Below, piece after piece: positions 58,004 through 64,000 of a stretch of 64,000 nucleotides of DNA. The position numbers and the translations under genes are program-made. Source of the stretch: Camellia lanceoleosa. Lineage: Eukaryota; Streptophyta; Magnoliopsida; Ericales; Theaceae. The notes below the pieces were generated by a model. That model was not told the DNA's origin, searched no databases, and saw only the letters and a program-made list of their open reading frames with translations. Position 1 is the first letter of the stretch, and each line of letters opens with the position of its first letter. Location of the stretch: assembly GCA_025200525.1 (NCBI GenBank), contig CM045761.1, positions 138,944,223 through 139,008,222 on the forward strand, written 5' to 3'.

Positions 58004-59265
58004 CCCTATCTCCTCCCAAAACATGGAGAACATAGAGTACATCTCCTTTCTTCTCCTAAAACGTTATACATATACAATGTATTTAAAAGTACCATCATAT
58101 TCAATGACACAATTAAATGATTAGTTTCAATTCACCTAATTCCCATGCAATTTCTACAACAATCACAGCTATCCTCCATTGATAACCCAATACAGATATT
58201 TCTAAACATATATACAATCTTTATAACAGATAATTCATCACATTTCCATAGGTGAGTGATTAAACAAATCCAACTACAGCATTCATTCATACATCCTCCC
58301 AATTTCACATTTCTCATACCAATTCCATTATTTATACAAAATAATTATTCCTGACATTTTAGGGCAAAACTCCCTATTTTTCCAAAAATTGATCGAAAAG
58401 TCAAAATCAACTATTTTAACACAAGATAACCTCATATTCAAACCCCATGATCAATTATATAACACCACATAGAAACCCCTCTTTTTAAACTTGAATCCAA
58501 ACCCTAGGTTTACCCAAATACTCCCAAAATTTCACCATTTCTGCATAACAACAAATAACTAGGTTAAAGATCATATTAAGGTGTAGAATATCCCTACCTC
58601 AAGTGTAGATGCCCAAAGGAGAAGTGGAGAAACCTCAAAGACGCCCAAACTCGACTTTATTTGGATCAAATCGAAGCCCATAGGATGCTCTATCTTTTTA
58701 TCATAGGGAGTATGGTAGAGAGACCCTTAGGTCCTAGGGGATTTGTAGAGAGAAGTTGAATTTTAGAGAGAGAAGGAGCTGATCTAGGGTTTTGAGTGAA
58801 AAGACACCAAAAAGTGATATAAAAATGAGTTCCTGCGAACTGATATACGCGAGGCTCGCTCGAGTGAAAGAGTTGTCACTCAAGCAACCAGACATAATAA
58901 GTGTCCTCGCTCGAGCATAAAATACGAATTCCCAGAAGTTTTGCAGACAGAAGACCGTCGCTTAAGCGCAAAAGTTCTTGCTCGAGCGAACAACAGCACC
59001 CTCTTAGAATCACTGCAGGCCTGAGAAAATACTAGAAGATCACAAAGCTCACTTAAGCGCAAGATTCTTCACTCGAGCGAAGAAACAAAAATCTGGGCAA
59101 CATCTATCTAGACCAACTAGCAACTAACCTATTCCAAACATGCCCAAAACATCCCAATACTCAAACTCAAAGAGTGGAAGGAAAAAAGACATGGATAACA
59201 ATATTAAACCATGAAACCCAAGTCCGGGATGCAACAATAGTCGGGTCAAAATTGAGATCTCTATA
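58004..59265 (-). repeat. Tekay 5' LTR, outer part
   Basis: This continues the LTR interrupted at 38500 and matches 30990-32255 of the left LTR, including the CTCGAGCGA-rich tract (58855-59080). It ends CTCTATA before the GAACT target duplication (59266-59270). Confidence 0.92.
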
Positions 59266-59270
59266 GAACT

Positions 59271-59900
59271 CTTTATCAATTTACGATGTCCGACTTTAAC
59301 TCATTTCCGATGGTACAAAGATATATTTCTCTTCAAACTCTATCAAAGGCATGACGCCAACCAAGATTTTTGGAAAGAACGTTTTATTGCTGGACTTCCA
59401 ACACTTTTTACCGAAAAAGTGGTCAAATCCCCTACAATCAATACACTTTTGGTGAATTAGTATCTAAAATCTACGTTGAAGGATTATCCTTATGTTACGA
59501 TATCAAGCTTAAAAATCTATTAAAGAAGGTACGAACAATTGGTCATACTAAGCTCGACCAATTCTGTTATCAATTTGGATACAATTCTATCTTACCTCCT
59601 GTATCAGGATCTTCCTTCCGAAAAACCCCTATCTGGAAAAATCGCAAGTATTCTTCTACAAAATATTATAACAAATTTTCAAATTACAAAAAGAAACCTT
59701 CTATAAAAAGAGAAAATTCAATAATTCAAATAATTCCGAATCCTACAACACAGCTAACTTCAAACCCAGTTCCTCTAAGAAAACTGCCAACTATTGGAAG
59801 TGTGGTAAACTCGGTCATTATGAAAATAAATGTCTAACCAAAAAGAAAATCCATGAACTTGATGTTTTTGATGAATTCAAAAATCAATTAGAATCAATTC
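59271..59900 (+). pseudogene. Coat protein remnant, copy B, part 2
   Basis: The viral capsid domain resumes here. It contains CPTLTHFRWYKD-type residues (as RCPTLTHFRWYKD), DFWKERFIAGLPTLF and an open stretch 59370-59837 with EGLSLCYDIKLKN. A 29-bp deletion relative to copy A lies near 59420. The zinc knuckle at 59792-59833 reads YWKCGKLGHYENKC; as in copy A the first cysteine is tyrosine, and here proline is also changed to leucine. Acidic sequence follows. Confidence 0.8.
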
Positions 59901-60930
59901 TCCTTCTTGATAAAGAACCCGAATCTGATCCTGAATATTCTTCTAAAAATCTTTCCAACAATGACTTTCAACTCAATGAAATTGATAATGATATTATTAC
60001 TTCTTTCGATGACAAACCTAATGATCATCCCAAAGCCTCCCATGAATGTTCCTACCAAACCTCTAATCACTATTATAAGGCCATTTTAGAAATGAATGGT
60101 CTCAGTATTAATGTTCTAATAGCCCAAGAAAAAATGATGGTCGAATTTATTGACAACATTGATGATCCAGAAAAAGAAACGACAAGCTGTGTTCAAATGT
60201 TCAAATTCCAAATAAAGAAATACTCCTATTACAAATACTAAAGAATTAAAATATGACATTTATGATTTTAAAGATGTCCATGATTGTGTCAACAAGGTAC
60301 CAACCCTACTTAATACACCTATTATCCATGATCTTAAAAATGAAATTTGCAACCTAAAAACTGATGTTCAAAATTTACCATCCACAGTCCTTGCCCTCGA
60401 AGACAATTCAGCTGATGTTGATGATTTCCTTATTGATACATCATTTCCATATAAACCACATCTCCCAAAATCATCCAACAAAAATCCTGAAAAACAACCA
60501 CTTGTTATTAATGACTTTGTCAATCTACTCAATAGTATTACATTTAAAAAATGGTATATTGAAATTAAAGTGGTAATACATGATTTCATTTCAACAACAA
60601 TGGCATTTGTTGATTGTGGTATTGATCTTAATTGCATTAGAGAAGGTCTTGTACCTTTCAAATATTTTGAATAAACTGATCAATCTTTGAGTACCGCTAA
60701 TGGTGGATCTATGGAAATCAATTATAAAATATCTCATGCCCAAATTTGTAATCAAGATATTTGTCTAAATACTGAATTTCTATTAGTAAAAAAACATGTC
60801 TCAATTAATCATACTAGGAACCCCTTTCCTTACTATGATTGCTCATTTTTCTATTACTAATGAAGGTATTTCTACTGTTCTTATAAATCAAAACATAATT
60901 TTCAAATTTTTATTTCCTCCACAAGAACAT
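59901..60930 (+). pseudogene. Acidic spacer and protease remnant, copy B
   Basis: Collinear with 18901-19990. The spacer is D/E/N-rich with stops. The protease region has FVDCGIDLNCIREGLVPF near 60608-60660, with D-C-G as in copy A and alanine changed to isoleucine. The LIILGTPFLTMI segment lies near 60800-60840. Confidence 0.65.
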
Positions 60931-61411
60931 GAAATCAATACATTGAAAACAAATCTTATTTACAAACAAAAACAAATTTCCTACAAAGTAATAGATCAAG
61001 AATTACAACAACCTCGAGTTAAATCTATTATTCAAAAAATCCAAATTTTATTCAAAAAAGATTTATATTCAGAATTACCCCATGCCTTTTGGCACTACAA
61101 ACAACACATGGTTGATTTACCATATGAGAAAGATTTCAATGGACGATATGCTCCAACCAAAGCTCGACCTATCCAAATGGACAAAAAATTGATGGAACAT
61201 TGCAAACAAGAAATTAATGATCTTTTAAATAAGAAACTAATCCGACCAAGTAAATCTCCCTAGTCTTGTCCTGCTTTCTATGTTAACAAAAATGTTAAAT
61301 TAGAAAGAGGAACCCCTTGATTGGTTATCAATTATAAACCTCTCAACACCGTCTTACAATGGATTAGATATCCAATCCCCAACAAAAAAAGATTTATTAA
61401 ACTGCTTATTT
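60931..61411 (+). pseudogene. Reverse transcriptase N-terminus, copy B, truncated
   Basis: An open stretch to 61263 includes SYKVIDQELQQPRVKSII, ELPHAFWHYKQHMVDLPYE and TKARPIQMDKKLMEHCKQE, the region just before the RT fingers. The frame then meets a stop and the sequence breaks off at 61411 within the phrase TTATTTGAAG, where copy A continues into KLDIKS. The catalytic box is absent. The following sequence belongs to a different element. Confidence 0.8.
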
Positions 61412-61601
61412 GAAGCCCTGAACTACGCTGGTTTGATTCCTTGCAAAGGGATGTGTACGCAACCCTTGGGTTCAACCAACTGCATCTGCATTTCATTTGT
61501 TTGCCCAAGTCTTACGGCCTCGTCAAAATGGGTCATCTTCGGGCTTTGACATTCACTTGTGTCATTTCATGACTATTCGAGCTCTGCCAAAGAGGGGAAA
61601 T
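61412..61601 (+). mobile_element. 3' internal end of a second Tat/Ogre-like element
   Basis: It starts inside the tail phrase (GAACTACGCTGGTTTGATTC, then GGGATGTGTACGCAACCC), which in this lineage lies downstream of pol. It then shares TTTGACATTCACT and TTTCATGACTATTCGAG with 54155-54200 and ends with the polypurine tract CCAAAGAGGGGAAAT. Everything upstream of the tail is missing. Confidence 0.75.
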
Positions 61602-64000
61602 TGTAGATGCCCCATTTTTGACCGCCTTAAGACTTGGGCACTTCATTTCGAGCACTTGATGATGAAAGTTACATTATGCAAATCGTTCGAATCTTTAGCA
61701 AAAGAATTTGGTTTCTAGCTCTAATCCCAAACCTTACGCCCCATTTTGGCCAAACTATTTTAGAGCTTAAAACCCTCTTTTCAAAATATTTTTCCTACAA
61801 TATTCCGAGGCTCGCATTTCGATTAAAATATTGTACTTTCTAGTAAACTGAGTAAGGACAAAGTAGAAATAAATAAAAGGGAGGTAAACTCTTTGAAAAA
61901 TCTTTAAAAACATCTTATTTATAGGTTTGAAGTTGAAGGAAATAGGAGGGGATGGAAGAAAACTAGTTGGGGAAAAGGTTGAGCATCAAACCATTAAGAA
62001 AGAAATGAACATCCTTCACAAAATTAGGTATATCTCTTTGTACACTTAGAATTTAGATGTGAGGCCACCACCATTGGAAAGTGGACTTTTGGGGCTTCAA
62101 TTTAGACTCAAGAATCACCTAAAATTGAGTCCAGATGAGGAAGATACATCTGTTTGAAGTCGGGCTTAAAAGCAGATTTTTTTTGCAAGTAGTTGGTTAG
62201 TCAATTAAGGTGGCTGCCCAGCTAATGAGAAATCCGGCCAATTAAAGTGGATGGTCAGCCATGTTTAGTGCAAGAAGATATTTTTCAACTGCTAGCTGTC
62301 TTCATGCATGGGATGTTGGCCAGTTATCTTTTTCTTGATATTTTCGACTGGAGAAGCTCATTTTCTATAAATAAAGGGCCTTTCCTTTGGTTTTAAGGTT
62401 GCAAAATCAATTTCCAAGAGCTTTTGAAAACAACCAAAAATCTTCTCTACCCTCCCAAATATAGATACAAGTTAGATACACCATTGGAGCTTAGAACTTG
62501 ACTCTTTTGCTGAGATTTGAACTTCATTTCAGAGGCTTGAGGGTGCTTTGAATCACGTTTGCTTAACTAAGAACATCCTCTCTTCAAGATGTATAACCTT
62601 TGTCATCTTGCTTTTTGTTTACACCACTCTTTTCTTCACTTTTTCTTGCTATTTGTGCACTGTTTTGGACTAGTTCTAAGTGCTGGAACTTGTGATTTAA
62701 GAGCTACCAAAGGTGGAGGGGTTAACCAGCCTTGCTTGAACCTTATCCCATAGCTCATATCCTTGTTCTTCCAACTTATTTCTCTGATTTTAGCCACTGT
62801 TTTTGGGCTGTTTTTAGACTGTTTTTGGACTATTTTCAAAGACTAAAATATGTGATTTGAAGTTGTGAAAAGTGGAGTGGTTAGCCACCCTTCCTTAAGC
62901 TTGCTTACTGGCTTTGTTTTCTTCCATTTTTGCTTACTTTTTATAGCCTTTCAAAATGATTTCAGCATCGTTTTCTTAGTTTTTAGGGCTGTTTTAATTG
63001 TTTATTTAGTTTATGCTTTGAATATTATACTTGTAATGTTGTAAGTCCTCATGGATTTGTGTGTTTAGGCCATAGACACCAATTCATTTGCGTTGATAGT
63101 TTTATTTACCAAGTTTTCATGTAAATAGTCTCATTTTTGTAATAATCAACTTTTCATAATCATCTCTACAACCTCCCTCATTTTTTGTTTCGTTTGATTA
63201 AGAGTGGCATTCAACACTAGATTACAGTTTAAAGCATAAGAAAGAGACCCCTCATGTGCTAAATGGTTTAATTCCTTCGGAGATTCATTACCAGGGCATT
63301 ACATCTCTGTTATGTTGAGAACGATCTCTTGTTCAATACCTCTCTTAGTCGCCGGTGCATTACTTCTAAGGGACTACTTTTCTAACTTAGACCCTTGGAA
63401 GTCACAAAGAAAGGCTTCATTATAACTTGTTATCGAGTTTGATTTGGGGTCATTGTAGCCCTTTTCGGGTTTGGCCTTGAGTTCATTATTGCTCGTAAAT
63501 GGGTTTGATTCCTTCTTCCTGATTTCCCTCAAAGAACAGGACTCAAAGAGTTCATTTCTCAGGTTAAGTTATGCTTGCTTATCTTTATTGCTTCTGGGCA
63601 TAGTGGACGTAGCTATCACTTTTGGACAAAATGGAATAAAAGATAAGAAATGGAAAGGTAACATGGAAAAGGTAATAAAAGGAGTAATAAAATTGGTTGA
63701 AAATCGGCGTAAAGAAATAATAAAATTGGTTGGGTTCGGTCGGACGTTATACCAAATCCATCGCTTCTCGAATCATCACATACTATCTTGGGATGTTTGG
63801 TGGTTTTATGAAGTGAGTCAACCCACTTTCTTGAGTTAACTCTATGATAGAGAGAAGGTCATGTTTGTTTGTTTTATTGCTTTCACTGAATTGTCGTCTC
63901 ATTGCCTCTTAGATCGTCATGCAATAGATTTGCACTGTTGACAATTTAAGAAACGAACCGGTTCTCTCCTTGAGCATTTACGTGATAGGAGGGAGCAGGG
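61602..64000 (+). repeat. LTR of the second Tat/Ogre-like element, running out of the window
   Basis: It starts TGTAGATGCCCCATTTTTGA, matching the head of the other LTRs for about 40 bp, and then diverges, so it is a different family. A TATA box (TCTATAAATAAAGGG near 62365) and a following GGTTTTAAGGTTGC stretch mark the likely transcription start. A short repeat of AATAAAATTGGTTG lies at 63684-63732. Open frames (such as 63471-63839) show no recognised domain. The end of the LTR is not in the window. Confidence 0.7.

Larger units (their letters stand above)
30218..59265 (-). mobile_element. Ty3/gypsy chromovirus of Tekay type, interrupted by a nested element
   Basis: A minus-strand LTR retrotransposon with a left (3') LTR at 30218-32255 and a right (5') LTR at 37736-38500 plus 58004-59265. 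Perfect 5-bp GAACT duplications flank it. Without the nested 19.5-kb insertion it is about 9.5 kb with LTRs of about 2.03 kb. It has an initiator-methionine-type primer site, a polypurine tract, gag with zinc knuckle, and pol in the order protease, RT, RNase H, integrase, chromodomain-like tail. All frames are broken, many by changes consistent with methylcytosine decay. It sits in the coat-protein region of pararetrovirus copy B. Confidence 0.92.

Noticed and set aside
63471..63839. 122-codon frame near the window end
   Set aside because: It lies in a diverged LTR, has no domain, and its C-terminal part crosses a short repeat.

Overview
The window looks like repeat-rich, methylation-silenced heterochromatin of a flowering plant. 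It holds endogenous pararetrovirus (Caulimoviridae) remains, a CACTA DNA transposon, a chromodomain Ty3/gypsy element of Tekay type, Tat/Ogre-like LTR elements and several MITEs. The mix suggests a eudicot, possibly woody, but the species cannot be fixed from the sequence. No intact ordinary host gene is visible.

Layout. Two degraded copies of the same endogenous pararetrovirus lie in the same orientation and share their upstream flank (1-1890 and 25605-27690), so they descend from a duplication. Copy A (about 1900-23480) is split after base 3924 by a CACTA element (3913-17841). That element carries a 22-copy 169-bp tandem array, two exons of a captured diacylglycerol kinase gene, one unidentified captured exon and a 4.2-kb solo LTR (13132-17311, target duplication GTCAT). 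Copy A ends in a viral-type promoter and leader, then an inverted reverse-transcriptase fragment, then a broken Tekay-type LTR. Copy B (27690-61411) is split inside its coat-protein region by a minus-strand Tekay element (30218-59265, target duplication GAACT). The right LTR of that Tekay element is split by a 19.5-kb Tat/Ogre-like LTR element (38501-57998, target duplication CCATC). Copy B stops abruptly at 61411 against the 3' end and LTR of another Tat/Ogre-like element that runs out of the window.

Most notable content. The 19.5-kb element keeps LTRs, primer-binding site, a decayed gag and polypurine tract, but has no recognisable protease, reverse transcriptase, RNase H or integrase. In the place of pol it carries, on the opposite strand, an intron-containing plant-mobile-domain (PMD, MAIN-like) gene with its own TATA box, 5' leader and at least five exons with canonical splice sites. 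The gene is antisense, so its introns would not be removed from the element's genomic RNA and could survive retrotransposition. Several tandem-repeat blocks sit upstream of the gene, including a five-copy G-box palindrome array. The PMD reading frame in this copy is interrupted by a few frameshifts and a stop, so this copy may be dead or may contain assembly errors; the 5' LTR of the same element also shows a suspicious cluster of small indels.

Relative order of events from nesting: pararetrovirus integration; duplication of the locus; CACTA into copy A and Tekay into copy B; solo-LTR formation inside the CACTA; and the PMD-carrying element into the Tekay LTR.
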